A stretch of DNA of 64,000 nucleotides from contig CACDWF010000008.1 of NCBI GenBank assembly GCA_902556405.1, positions 34,446 to 98,445 on the forward strand. The letters run 5' to 3'. The stretch comes from an uncultured Alphaproteobacteria bacterium. GTDB lineage: Bacteria > Pseudomonadota > Alphaproteobacteria > Rhodobacterales > Rhodobacteraceae. The notes beneath the pieces are model-generated. The model was not told the origin of the DNA, did not search any database, and was given only the letters and a program-made list of their open reading frames with translations. Both the position numbers and the translations under genes were made by a program. Shown here piece by piece: positions 1 to 8,919 of this stretch; position 1 is the stretch's first letter, and every line of letters begins with the position of its first letter.

Positions 1-1881
1 AGTGCCGGCTATTAGACGTTCATTCCCACCAACTTGCATTATTCGAAAAGTAATAGGATTTTTACCATTTTCTTTCTGAAAACCTTCGGCTACTTTTTTA
101 TTTGCTCTTTCTAGTTCTCTGAGCATCATTAGCGTATCGTTTCTTGTTGCTCCTGGAACCATCGCAATATTTGCCGTTAAGCGCCCAATCTCTGGTGGAT
201 TCCAAAACCTCCATTTGACGTCACCGGAGGCTAATAAACTAACCGAGCAAAATAAAAGAGATAGCATAAACAACAGACTCAGATATCGATACTGTAAATT
301 GAGTTGAATAAATTTTCTAAAATGCTTATTTTTAAAAATTTCAAATTTTTCATTAAATTTTTTGCTAGGCGCATTATACCATTTAACGCGCTTGGTACTA
401 TTTTTCAGACTATGAAACATATGATTTGGAAGAATGAGAAAGCACTCTAAGAGAGATGCAATCAATACCAATATTACTGTATATGGGATATCAGCAATTA
501 ATGAACCAAACCTGCCACCGATGAGTACTAATCCACTAAAAGCTAGCACAGTTGTTATCGTAGCTGTGAATACTGGTAGGCCCATAAAAGTTGCTGCATT
601 TTTAGCAGCATTATACGGATCCTCCTTCAATATTGATGCCCTGTAATCGGCATGTTCTGCCACTACAATCGCATCATCAACCACAATTCCCAAACATATT
701 ATTAAAGCAAAAAGTGAAATCATATTAATAGAAATTCCCAAAAGGTACATAAAACCAAACGAAGCAAATAAAGCGACAGGGATTCCAACTGCAACCCAAA
801 AGGCTGTTTCTGCATTTAGAAACAGAAACAGAAAAAACAAGACTAGGATTAATCCAACTATTCCGTTGGAAATTAAAATATTCAATCTGTTTTTGATTGC
901 CTCCGTACGTGTTCCTGACAATTCTATGGAGAGAGTATCTGGGGTATTTAATTGAAACTCTTCAATTATGGCTTCAACTTTTTCTTGAATTTCAATTGCA
1001 TCACCCTCTGACCCTCTATCTATTCTTGTAATAATGGCAGGGTTTTCACCTTTAAAAAATTCAACGGCTGGCGATCTGTCCATACTTATTGAGCCTATGT
1101 CTCCCAGTTCAATGTTTTCTCCTGTTCGTAGCGTTTTTACAGTTATCCCTGATATGTCTATTTGTTGTGTTTTTTGTGCACCAGCCTTTAATCTTGACAA
1201 CCCATCACTAGTTTCTCCTGCTGGCCTGCTTGAAGCCCCCGTGCTAATAGCATTAGATAATTGACGAAGCGTTAAGTTGTTTTTGATAAGACTACCTTCC
1301 GATACAACTATTCTAACTATTGGGTTCATTCCTCCTTGAGAAGAAGTTTTGCTTATTCCTTCAGAATATAAAATTTGTAAGAACTCGTCTGAGAATTTTT
1401 CTAATTGTTGAACACTAAATGGACCCGAGAAGACAACATTAGTTACTCGATCTCTCCATACTCTTCTTTTGATGTCAATATCATCTATTTCGTCAGGTAA
1501 ATTTTGTGTCTCCTCTACGGCAATCTTTACATCATCTAAAGCTTTTTCCATATTCCAATTTGAGATAAAATCTATCTTAATTCTTGATACACCTTCATAG
1601 GAGCGTGATACAATCTTCTCAACGCCCTCCAACTCTAATAAGCTCGGTTCGAGGAAACCAACAACACCAGAGTCCAAATCTTCTGCTCCAGCTCCCGGCC
1701 AATTAACACTAACATAAATAGTTTCGATAATCACATCAGGAAAGAATTGTGACCTCAGTTTATTTATTGAGAAAAGACCTAAGACAAGAATTAAAACGAG
1801 AACAAGATTGGCTATCGTGCTATGTGCTATGAAGTAACCAAAAAAAGATCCGAATAGCGTAGGTTTGCTTTTTGTGTCCAA
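1..1881 (-). CDS. RND-family efflux pump inner-membrane subunit (5'-part, runs off left edge)
   Basis: Proton-driven resistance-nodulation-division permease that would export substrates through a periplasmic adaptor, here the adjacent membrane fusion protein. I translated the minus strand by hand: the frame stays open from a TTG at 1881 to base 1, about 627 codons, so the C-terminal part is missing. Visible are an N-terminal membrane helix (about residues 15-40), the porter segment beginning FPDVIIETIYVSVNWPGAGA, the TM4 motif GIVVDDAIVVAEH (about residue 397) with the paired Asp of proton relay, and a helix ending SLLECFLILPNH before a cytoplasmic loop. No ATG lies near the start; TTG follows the upstream stop by 3 nt, so co-translation is likely. 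Substrate cannot be told; a HAE1-like drug pump is the safest class. Confidence 0.9.
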   Translation of the reverse strand, partial: MDTKSKPTLFGSFFGYFIAHSTIANLVLVLILVLGLFSINKLRSQFFPDVIIETIYVSVNWPGAGAEDLDSGVVGFLEPSLLELEGVEKIVSRSYEGVSRIKIDFISNWNMEKALDDVKIAVEETQNLPDEIDDIDIKRRVWRDRVTNVVFSGPFSVQQLEKFSDEFLQILYSEGISKTSSQGGMNPIVRIVVSEGSLIKNNLTLRQLSNAISTGASSRPAGETSDGLSRLKAGAQKTQQIDISGITVKTLRTGENIELGDIGSISMDRSPAVEFFKGENPAIITRIDRGSEGDAIEIQEKVEAIIEEFQLNTPDTLSIELSGTRTEAIKNRLNILISNGIVGLILVLFFLFLFLNAETAFWVAVGIPVALFASFGFMYLLGISINMISLFALIICLGIVVDDAIVVAEHADYRASILKEDPYNAAKNAATFMGLPVFTATITTVLAFSGLVLIGGRFGSLIADIPYTVILVLIASLLECFLILPNHMFHSLKNSTKRVKWYNAPSKKFNEKFEIFKNKHFRKFIQLNLQYRYLSLLFMLSLLFCSVSLLASGDVKWRFWNPPEIGRLTANIAMVPGATRNDTLMMLRELERANKKVAEGFQKENGKNPITFRIMQVGGNERLIAGT

Positions 1882-1884
1882 TTC

Positions 1885-3354
1885 TCAACCACCCATTCGC
1901 TTTCTAAGCCTATCGACGACTTTTTTAGGAACAAGTTCTTGGCTTAGTTGTTTTACTATTCTCTTTTTAACGTCTTTTGGAATCCATTTATTATTTTCCA
2001 CTGCGCTTATAAGCATATCTCTTTCTTCCTTGGATAACTTTATACTTTCACTATTAGCAGGCTCTATACCCTTATTACCCTTGGACTTATTTATTACTTT
2101 TACTTTTATACCTGTATCTAATTGCGGGGACCATTTAGTAACAAAGTTTCTCTCAAATGGAAGATTAGTTGCCAATACATGATTTTCTTGAAATCTCAGA
2201 ACATCTAGTTTTATCTTTTCAAGTCGCAGGTCATCATTTACTAGTAATATAGTATTATTAGACCCTAAAGCAGAAAGTGGAAGCTTTGCTACGCCTTTTA
2301 ACTTTGGTTCAAATATCTTAACATTTAGAAAATCACCGGGCTTGAAAAACAACGTATCTTCGACAGAAATGCTCGCAAAAACCTGCCTTCCTGTATTACC
2401 ACTACTAACGCGACCTCCAACCCTTTCTATAACTCCAGAATATCCATTCTTCTTTTCTAGCCCGACTGCAGAAAACTCCACATTAAGTTTTAAGAAGTTG
2501 CCCTCTCCATCTAATATTCTAGAATATTGATTGTCAGATAATGAGAATAAAACCTCTAGTGCGCCTGGGTCAAGTATCGTACCCAGCCGGTCATTAAGTG
2601 ATATTAAACGTCCACTCACAGCATTCACTTCATCTAGTATCCCTGAAAATGGAGCGAAAAATTTTGTGTCAGCTAATTGTCTTTTTGCTAAGCCATATGC
2701 TACTTTTCTTCTTTCGACAAGAACCTGAGCTTTGAAAATCTTGTTTTCTGCTTGAACTAACAAATTCTCTTTAGTGATCAGCGCACGGTCTGCATTTGTA
2801 AGAGCTAGAGACGCTTGTTCAAAAATCGTTTCCGATATTACCCCATTTTCTTTAAGTTTCTTCTGCCTTTCAAATGAAGACAATCGGATCGCTTTCTCTT
2901 TTTGAGCTGCTTGAAGATCCATTTGAGAAAGCTTAAAAAGTGTTTTTGCATTCACTAAATCACTTTCAGCATCACGTAAATCTGTCTCGGCTATATTGAG
3001 GTTATCCTGATATTCTCTGTCATCAATTGAAAACAAAAAGTCACCCTTTGCTACTGGAGACCCATCTCTAAAAATTTCAGCTACCTCGGATATTTTCCCA
3101 ACAACAGGTGTCCTTATCTCTAATGTTCTCCAGCTCTTCACCTCTCCATAGGAATAAATCACTGGAGTTTCCTCGGTTTTCTTTATTTGGTCTGTGAAAA
3201 CTGTATACTCCCTCTCGGCACTCTTTCTCTTCCCTGAGTAACTTCTATTTTTCTCATAAAAAGAAGACGTAAAAGAGGTTACTGTATATCCTAGAAAAAT
3301 AAGAATGAGTCCAAACAGGACGAAAAATATTGATGCTCTTCTATAAAATTTCAT
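1885..3354 (-). CDS. RND efflux periplasmic adaptor (membrane fusion protein, HlyD/AcrA type)
   Basis: Periplasmic adaptor that links an RND permease to an outer-membrane channel. The 489-residue product has a single N-terminal hydrophobic anchor (about residues 8-30), the lipoyl-like half motif around residues 72-90 (RTPVVGKISEV), a long Lys/Glu/Ala-rich coiled coil (about 110-225), the second lipoyl half (FAPFSGILDEV) and a beta-barrel region with KPGDFLNVKIFEP. A charged extension of roughly 90 residues follows the usual end of the family and is Lys/Glu rich. It is the first gene of a two-gene operon with the permease 3 nt downstream. No outer-membrane TolC-like gene is visible, so that part must come from elsewhere. 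Substrate is unknown. Confidence 0.92.
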   Translation of the reverse strand: MKFYRRASIFFVLFGLILIFLGYTVTSFTSSFYEKNRSYSGKRKSAEREYTVFTDQIKKTEETPVIYSYGEVKSWRTLEIRTPVVGKISEVAEIFRDGSPVAKGDFLFSIDDREYQDNLNIAETDLRDAESDLVNAKTLFKLSQMDLQAAQKEKAIRLSSFERQKKLKENGVISETIFEQASLALTNADRALITKENLLVQAENKIFKAQVLVERRKVAYGLAKRQLADTKFFAPFSGILDEVNAVSGRLISLNDRLGTILDPGALEVLFSLSDNQYSRILDGEGNFLKLNVEFSAVGLEKKNGYSGVIERVGGRVSSGNTGRQVFASISVEDTLFFKPGDFLNVKIFEPKLKGVAKLPLSALGSNNTILLVNDDLRLEKIKLDVLRFQENHVLATNLPFERNFVTKWSPQLDTGIKVKVINKSKGNKGIEPANSESIKLSKEERDMLISAVENNKWIPKDVKKRIVKQLSQELVPKKVVDRLRKRMGG

Positions 3355-3388
3355 ATTTTTCGCTATCCCAGTAAGTTCCTAAAAGTTC

Positions 3389-3925
3389 TTATTTTTCGCT
3401 CATGAGTCGAGGCATTATCTCTACAAAGTTACAAGGCAAATGTCTATAATCAAATTGTGGTTTAAGCAAATTTTCCCAAGCATCTCGACACGCTGACGGC
3501 GATCCTGGTAAAGCGAATAAATACGTTCCATTTCTCACTCCAGCACATGCTCGGCTTTGTAGTGCTGATGTCCCAATTTTTGCCATCGAGATAGCTGCAA
3601 ACATAGATGAAAACGCTGTTATCTCTTTTTCATATACTTGAGAGTGAGCCTCTACAGACACATCTCTTTTTGTCAGCCCTGTTCCACCCGTGCTTATAAT
3701 CACATCAATATCAGAACTCATACTCCAAGACTCTAAAACATTTTTTATGTCAATGATTTCATCTTTAACGATACGCTTATAAATCACATTATGACCAGCA
3801 TCTACTACTGCAGTGGATAAAAATGCGCCAGATTTATCTGTTGTGCTCGTTCTAGTATCTGAAACTGTGAGTATAGCTATATTTATGGATCTAAATTCTC
3901 GAGATGTATCATAGGAAGAGGTCAT
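3389..3925 (-). CDS. moaB: Molybdenum cofactor biosynthesis protein B
   Basis: MoaB/MogA-type molybdopterin-binding protein of cofactor synthesis; the family's adenylyl-transfer role is shown for MogA and less certain for MoaB. The 178-residue protein carries the signature STGGTGLTKRDV at about residues 78-89 and the C-terminal FALPGSPSACRDAWE loop, both typical of the MoCF-binding fold. Length fits the family. It overlaps the end of the upstream glycosylase-like gene by 17 nt, so the pair is translationally linked. moaD and moaE lie 7 kb away in the same orientation, and a tungstate importer lies at the far end of the window, so this genome makes and feeds a molybdopterin cofactor. Confidence 0.93.
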   Translation of the reverse strand: MTSSYDTSREFRSINIAILTVSDTRTSTTDKSGAFLSTAVVDAGHNVIYKRIVKDEIIDIKNVLESWSMSSDIDVIISTGGTGLTKRDVSVEAHSQVYEKEITAFSSMFAAISMAKIGTSALQSRACAGVRNGTYLFALPGSPSACRDAWENLLKPQFDYRHLPCNFVEIMPRLMSEK

Positions 3926-4679
3926 TTTTAATAGTCCTTCTTTTTTGTTTCCATCTTTCCCAAACAGTTTTTTTTACCTCTGGGACACTCATCATATATT
4001 CGAGTTCAGGAATTGAAAAATAATGATTTTCTTTCACAATTTCCTGGCTATCTTCTTGCAGTTTAGAAGTTATGATAGAGGTCGCCTTATCTCCTACTAA
4101 AAGAACTAGAGAAGGTTTTACTAACCGAATTAAATTGACCAAGAACAGTATATGAAAAGATTGAAGATTCGTAAAATCAGACACATTGTTTAAAGGAATT
4201 GGTAATATCGGAGCAAAAACATATTCCACTTCTTTTTCGCGCTCGCCAAATAGAATACTAAATATAATATTATTGATTAAATGTCTTTTTTTGCCATCCA
4301 GAAAGGAACGCAGAGCAAAATCACTTCTAGTAGGTGGTCCATGAATAATCAGGATATTCATTTTTGTTGACTCAAGTAGTTCGTTGAGCCCCCAAAATTT
4401 CTTGATGTTAAACTTATTTGCTAAGGTGTTCCGCCAGTATTTATCTAAAGCTCTGATATTGTTAATTTCTTTGATTTCTTTTTGAAAAACATCGTATTTT
4501 AATTTTTCACTTTCAGTTCCTCTGATTTCTTCGGTCATTTTTAATGCGGAAATATCTTGATCCTCCTCGTCGATTTTTTTTACGATCTTAACCTTGGAAT
4601 AATTCGTTGGCTGCCGAACTCCGACCTGCTCGACGCCCATTGAGTATAACCATACAAGCTGTTCAAAATCATTTCTCAT
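3909..4679 (-). CDS. Degenerate family-4 uracil-DNA glycosylase-like protein
   Basis: Weak but recognisable relative of the Fe-S family-4 uracil-DNA glycosylases. The middle section aligns by eye: ILIIHGPPTRSDFALRSFLD sits where active enzymes have the GEAPG..ED..G.PFVG loop, VFAPILPIPLNN where they have TNVLKWRPPGN, LVKPSLVLLVGDKA where they have RPKVLVLLGGTA, and LEYMMSVPEVKKTVWERW where they have HPAYLLRQP..KR.AW. The protein has no cysteine, so the 4Fe-4S cluster cannot form, and the catalytic loop residues are gone. About 110 N-terminal residues are charged and low in homology. It precedes and overlaps moaB, the usual alphaproteobacterial position for this gene. I infer an orthologue that lost enzyme activity; its role is unknown. 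Confidence 0.6.
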   Translation of the reverse strand: MRNDFEQLVWLYSMGVEQVGVRQPTNYSKVKIVKKIDEEDQDISALKMTEEIRGTESEKLKYDVFQKEIKEINNIRALDKYWRNTLANKFNIKKFWGLNELLESTKMNILIIHGPPTRSDFALRSFLDGKKRHLINNIIFSILFGEREKEVEYVFAPILPIPLNNVSDFTNLQSFHILFLVNLIRLVKPSLVLLVGDKATSIITSKLQEDSQEIVKENHYFSIPELEYMMSVPEVKKTVWERWKQKRRTIKNDLFL

Positions 4680-4755
4680 TTAGCTATAAAAATTTATTAT
4701 TGTTTTCCTAATTTTATCTGGTACTTAAACCTATATCTAATCATTTTATTGTTAA

Positions 4756-5688
4756 GTGGAAAGATTTTTGCAAGCAAAGCATATAATTCAAATAGATGAT
4801 CTAAGCAGAAATGACATAGAAGAGATATTTTCTCTTGCTGAATATTACCTTCAGAAAAATAAGAATAAAGTTAAGCAAAAACACCACCTACAAGCTTTTA
4901 CTCAAATTAATGTTTTTTTTGAAAACTCAACCAGAACGCTAGCGAGCTTTGAATTAGCTGGAAAAAAGTTGGGTGGCATAGTTCAAGACATAAGAATTGC
5001 AACTAGTTCTATACAAAAAGGAGAAACTCTCATTGATACTGCTTTAACTTTGAATGCAATGAGACCCAATTTGCTGGTCGTAAGACATTCTTCTTCAGGT
5101 GCTGTGAATCTCTTGTCAGAAAAAGTAAATTGCTCTGTTCTTAATGCTGGAGATGGCAGTCACGAGCACCCAACACAAGCATTGCTAGATTTTTTGACAA
5201 TAAAGTACCGAAAGAAAAAAAAAGAAGGCTTAATAATTGCTATTTGCGGAGATATAAGCCATAGCCGTGTAGCTCGATCAAATATAGCCCTATTATGTAA
5301 ATTTAATAACCAAGTGCGACTTATCGGACCTAGCAACCTATTACCTAACTCATTTAAGGATATGGGTCTAGAAATATATAATCGCATGGAAGATGGTGTC
5401 AGGAATGCTGATGTTATAATGATGCTTAGATTACAAAAAGAACGAATGAAGGGCGGTTTTATTCCATCAAGACGCGAGTATTTCAATCGCTTTGGTCTTG
5501 ATAATCAGAAACTTTTGCTGGCAAAAAGTGATGCAATAGTTATGCATCCGGGTCCCATGAACAGAGGTGTTGAAATCGACGGAATTATTGCTGACGATCT
5601 AAATAGAAGCGTTATTCAAGAACAAGTAGAAATTGGTGTTGCCTTGAGAATGGCCGTCCTTCACTTACTAGTGGATAGGAAAAATTAA
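4756..5688 (+). CDS. pyrB: Aspartate carbamoyltransferase catalytic subunit
   Basis: Condenses carbamoyl phosphate and aspartate to N-carbamoylaspartate, the second step of pyrimidine synthesis. The 310-residue protein has the carbamoyl-phosphate loop [13 protein letters not shown] (STRT at residues 58-61), [14 protein letters not shown] near residue 135, the aspartate-domain [12 protein letters not shown] and the C-terminal [11 protein letters not shown]. Length is standard. The start is GTG at 4756; no ATG is available before the first conserved helix. It is followed 1 nt later by the pseudo-dihydroorotase, matching the PyrB-PyrC' pairing that forms a dodecamer in some bacteria. A 76-bp divergent gap separates it from the glycosylase-like gene. 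Confidence 0.96.
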   Translation: MERFLQAKHIIQIDDLSRNDIEEIFSLAEYYLQKNKNKVKQKHHLQAFTQINVFFENSTRTLASFELAGKKLGGIVQDIRIATSSIQKGETLIDTALTLNAMRPNLLVVRHSSSGAVNLLSEKVNCSVLNAGDGSHEHPTQALLDFLTIKYRKKKKEGLIIAICGDISHSRVARSNIALLCKFNNQVRLIGPSNLLPNSFKDMGLEIYNRMEDGVRNADVIMMLRLQKERMKGGFIPSRREYFNRFGLDNQKLLLAKSDAIVMHPGPMNRGVEIDGIIADDLNRSVIQEQVEIGVALRMAVLHLLVDRKN

Positions 5689-5689
5689 T

Positions 5690-6973
5690 ATGGAAAAAAA
5701 AATTACATTTATTAATGCCAGATTAATTGATCCTAAAGTAGAAACAGAGACAATGGGGACTTTAACAATAAATGGTGGATTAATAGACAAGAAAGATGGC
5801 GGAATTAAAGGAAAGGTAATTGATTGCAAAGGAATGTGTTTAGCACCCGGGATCATAGATATTGGGGTTAAGATATGCGAGCCTGGAGAGAAACATAAGG
5901 AAAGCTTCAGATCTGCTAGCAGTGCTGCTGCTGCAGGAGGTGTCACTAGTTTAGTAACCCGTCCAGATACCAAGCCTTCAATAGATAATCCAGAACTTCT
6001 GGAGTTTTTTAAAAATAGAGGTAAAGAAGCGAGCAAGGTTAGAATATTTCCAACTGCATCTTTAACAAAAAAAAATAACGGGAAAAAGATGACGGAAATT
6101 GGATTCCTTCATGATGGCGGTGCTGTTGCATTTACTGATGGCTTTAACTCGATCCCCAACACAAAAATTTTTCACCAAATTTTGAAATATGCCTCTGATT
6201 TCGATACTCTGATCATAGGACATCCTCAAGATTATTTTTTAACAAAAAATACCTCGGCTACGAACGGAGTTTTTGCGTCAATTAAAGGACTTTCATCTAG
6301 CCCTGATTTCGCAGAAAAGATTGGAATAGAACGCGATACTGCACTGATCAGTGATTTAAATATCCGTTATCACGCAGACCAAGTTACAACAAAAATCGGT
6401 TTAGATGTACTAAGAGACTTAAAAGCAACCAACAACCATATAACGGCCGGAACTTCTATTCATCATTTGTTATTCAATGAACTTGATATAGGAAACTATA
6501 GAACGTTTTTTAAATTAAAACCACCGTTAAGAAGTAACGCTGACAGAGAGGCGTTAACGGAAGCAATAAGAGCAGGGCTAATTGATAATATTTGCTCCAT
6601 GCATACTCCTCAGGATGAAGAGAGCAAAAGGCTCCCTTTTGAAGAGGCGGCACCGGGAGCTGTAGGTCTTGAAACAATATTGCCTGCATCTCTTTCGCTA
6701 TATCACAATAAGATTGTGAGCCTTAATAAGCTTTTTCGATTGTTAGCTCTAAACCCAGCAAATATTATTAAAAAGAATTTGGGTTGCCTGGACGAAGGTC
6801 AGGCAGCTGACATTATAATTTTTGACCCAGATAAACCCGTGAAAATCGATCGGTTTCAGTTTCAGTCAAGATCACAAAATACTCCTTTTGATGGTTTTAA
6901 TTTACAAGGTGAAAACTTATTAACAATGGTTGAAGGCGAAATTATTTTTAAAAATAATTCGTTTGAAGTATGA
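5690..6973 (+). CDS. pyrC: Non-catalytic dihydroorotase homologue (PyrC'-type)
   Basis: Amidohydrolase-fold protein of the dihydroorotase family, 427 residues. The metal-binding HxH of active enzymes is missing: the aligned segment reads DIGVKICEPG, with Gly59 and Lys61 where the two His should be and Cys63 for the substrate Arg. The later catalytic DHAPH region reads SMHTPQDEESK, so the catalytic Asp is also absent. The rest of the fold is well kept (SAAAAGGVTSLVTRPDT, KLKPPLRSNADREAL, EEAAPGAVGLETILP, NTPFDG). By analogy with Pseudomonas PyrC', I infer a structural partner that PyrB needs for assembly. It sits 1 nt after pyrB. A true pyrC must lie elsewhere in the genome. Confidence 0.88.
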   Translation: MEKKITFINARLIDPKVETETMGTLTINGGLIDKKDGGIKGKVIDCKGMCLAPGIIDIGVKICEPGEKHKESFRSASSAAAAGGVTSLVTRPDTKPSIDNPELLEFFKNRGKEASKVRIFPTASLTKKNNGKKMTEIGFLHDGGAVAFTDGFNSIPNTKIFHQILKYASDFDTLIIGHPQDYFLTKNTSATNGVFASIKGLSSSPDFAEKIGIERDTALISDLNIRYHADQVTTKIGLDVLRDLKATNNHITAGTSIHHLLFNELDIGNYRTFFKLKPPLRSNADREALTEAIRAGLIDNICSMHTPQDEESKRLPFEEAAPGAVGLETILPASLSLYHNKIVSLNKLFRLLALNPANIIKKNLGCLDEGQAADIIIFDPDKPVKIDRFQFQSRSQNTPFDGFNLQGENLLTMVEGEIIFKNNSFEV

Positions 6974-6980
6974 TTAAGTG

Positions 6981-7571
6981 ATGTCCCTTTTTGTTATTAT
7001 TTTTGTAGCCTATCTTATAGGGTCCATACCATTTGGTTTGGTTGGCAAGTTTTTTTTTAAAATTCAAGATCCTCGAACATTTGGATCAAAAAATATCGGA
7101 GCTACTAACATTCTCCGGAGTGGAAATAAAAAAGCAGCAGCTTTTACGCTTTTCTTTGATATGTTTAAAGGGTTCATTGCGGTTTTAATTGCATCATACA
7201 TCGCTGCAGATCTTATTTACCTATCTATACTGTCAGTGGTATTTGGACATATTTTTCCTATTTATCTACTTTTTAAAGGTGGAAAAGGGGTGGCAACTTT
7301 TTTAGGAGCACTATTATCTTACAGCTCTGTCGTTGGTGGCTTGTCTTTATTGACATGGCTTACTGTATTTTATTTAACAAGAAAGTCTTCAGTTGCTGGA
7401 ATAAGCGCTATAGTTTTATCAAATTTTTTTCTACTATTATTTTGTGATGATATACCAGTAAAATTATCAGCACTTCTTTTAAGTATATTTATTTTATTCA
7501 AGCACTCGGAAAATATTAAACGTCTTTTAAAGAAAGAGGAACTTAGTTTCGAAGGCCGTGATGAAAATTAA
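6981..7571 (+). CDS. plsY: Acyl-phosphate:glycerol-3-phosphate acyltransferase
   Basis: Membrane enzyme making lysophosphatidic acid from acyl phosphate and glycerol-3-phosphate, the first step of phospholipid synthesis. The 196-residue protein shows the family signatures: YLIGSIPFGLVGKF near the N-terminus, the glycine- and Asn-rich SKNIGATNILR at about residues 36-46, and the loop FKGGKGVATFLG near residue 105. Five to seven hydrophobic helices are visible. I take the ATG at 6981; a GTG directly before it (6978) is the alternative. It is the third gene of the pyrB run, 7 nt after the previous stop. Its last 29 nt overlap the end of gshA on the other strand. Confidence 0.94.
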   Translation: MSLFVIIFVAYLIGSIPFGLVGKFFFKIQDPRTFGSKNIGATNILRSGNKKAAAFTLFFDMFKGFIAVLIASYIAADLIYLSILSVVFGHIFPIYLLFKGGKGVATFLGALLSYSSVVGGLSLLTWLTVFYLTRKSSVAGISAIVLSNFFLLLFCDDIPVKLSALLLSIFILFKHSENIKRLLKKEELSFEGRDEN

Positions 7572-8919
7572 AATCATCATAAAATGTAGAAAAATTGTTT
7601 TTCCATTTGGTGTCAAATTTATTTGCTAATTGACTTGAAAGAGATTGTTTTTTAGCCACTCGTTCTAACAATGGCATTAAAAATAAACTTTCATCTTTAA
7701 TACCGTAAGCTAAACCTCGATTTTGTAATCCACTTTGTGCTATATTAAGAACTTCTTCACCAAATTCCCATAAAGTCTTATCATTGATTCTCGCGTTCAT
7801 ACCATATTTACAAACATCAATGCTTAACTCATTGACTGACTGCCAATCAAGAGCTTTAACTAAATCAAAAATATTGCCCAGTGAGTCGCTATCATATAAT
7901 AGCCCGACCCACATAGCGGCTAATGCCGTTACATTTTGGCTTGGGCCCCCATCCGCACCTCTCATTTCAATGAAATTTTTTAAGCGAACTTCTGTGAAAA
8001 TTGTCGTCAGATGATCAATCCAATCAGAATAGGTAGCTCTATGATTTGGTAAGGATTTCAACTGACCTTCCATGAACATTCTAAAAGACTCCCCAGACAG
8101 ATTTACATAATCGCCATCTCTCTTTATGAAATACATGGGTACGTCCAAAGCATATTCAATCCAACTTTCAAAACTCAGGTCATCGTCAAAAATAAATTTT
8201 GGAATGCCTGTTCTATCACTATCTGTATTCTTCCATATCTGTGCTCTCCAGCTCTGATAACCGGTATTTTTACCTTCAAACATGGGGGAAGACGCAAATA
8301 ACGCCGTTGCGAGGGGTTGTATGCATGCAGCGACTCTAAGCTTTTTTGCCATATCCGCTTCCGAAGAGTAATCAAGATTTACTTGTATGGTACAAGTTCT
8401 CAACATCATATCTAAACCTTGTGTTCCAACTGTTTTCATGTAAGGCATCATTATTTTTTTGTATCTGTTTTTTGGCATTATGGGCATCTCATCCCTTTCC
8501 CAATTGGGGGCAGCACCAATTGAAAATAATCTCAAGCCTAATTCTTCACAGACAACTTTCATATTTTGCATAAAAGATTTCATTTCCTGGTCAACTTCGT
8601 GAATGGTTTTTTTTACTGCACCTGATAGCTCAAACTGTCCCCCTGGCTCCAAACTTATATTTGCTTTTTCCTTCTCGAGACCAACAATTGTTGATTTCTC
8701 AAATACTGGTGACCAGCCGAATTTTTTGATCAACAAATCAAAAACTTTTGAAATAGACTTAGGACCTTCATATCCGACAGGTCTCTTTAAATCTGTGTCC
8801 AATATAAAGTTTTCATACTCTGATCCTATTCCCCAATCCGAACTTGGTTTACATCCTTGCTCGAAATAAATTCGTAGCTGTTCTCGGTCCACTGCGTCTA
8901 TGCCTTCCTCAGCTTTCAT
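7543..8919 (-). CDS. gshA: Glutamate-cysteine ligase, plant/alphaproteobacterial type
   Basis: ATP-dependent ligase forming gamma-glutamylcysteine, the first step of glutathione synthesis. The protein (458 residues from the chosen start) shows GSEYENFILD, the substrate-loop segment ISLEPGGQFELSGA, RTCTIQVNLDYSSEADMAKK and EMRGADGGP, all typical of the GCS2-like plant-type family found in alphaproteobacteria. The frame opens upstream with a TTG (8955), but the ATG at 8919 has a GAGGA element about 11 nt upstream and overlaps the rsmE stop by 11 nt, so I prefer it. The 3' end overlaps plsY convergently by 29 nt. Its presence argues for glutathione as the low-molecular-weight thiol here. Confidence 0.92.
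   Translation of the reverse strand: MKAEEGIDAVDREQLRIYFEQGCKPSSDWGIGSEYENFILDTDLKRPVGYEGPKSISKVFDLLIKKFGWSPVFEKSTIVGLEKEKANISLEPGGQFELSGAVKKTIHEVDQEMKSFMQNMKVVCEELGLRLFSIGAAPNWERDEMPIMPKNRYKKIMMPYMKTVGTQGLDMMLRTCTIQVNLDYSSEADMAKKLRVAACIQPLATALFASSPMFEGKNTGYQSWRAQIWKNTDSDRTGIPKFIFDDDLSFESWIEYALDVPMYFIKRDGDYVNLSGESFRMFMEGQLKSLPNHRATYSDWIDHLTTIFTEVRLKNFIEMRGADGGPSQNVTALAAMWVGLLYDSDSLGNIFDLVKALDWQSVNELSIDVCKYGMNARINDKTLWEFGEEVLNIAQSGLQNRGLAYGIKDESLFLMPLLERVAKKQSLSSQLANKFDTKWKNNFSTFYDDFNFHHGLRN

Noticed and set aside
434..2728. Several plus-strand frames of 60-105 codons over the RND pump and adaptor genes
   Set aside because: They are antisense to well-supported genes, low-complexity hydrophobic or Ser-rich, and show no motifs.
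6978..6980. GTG as the plsY start
   Set aside because: The adjacent ATG at 6981 gives the usual N-terminus; the difference is one residue and cannot be decided by spacing.
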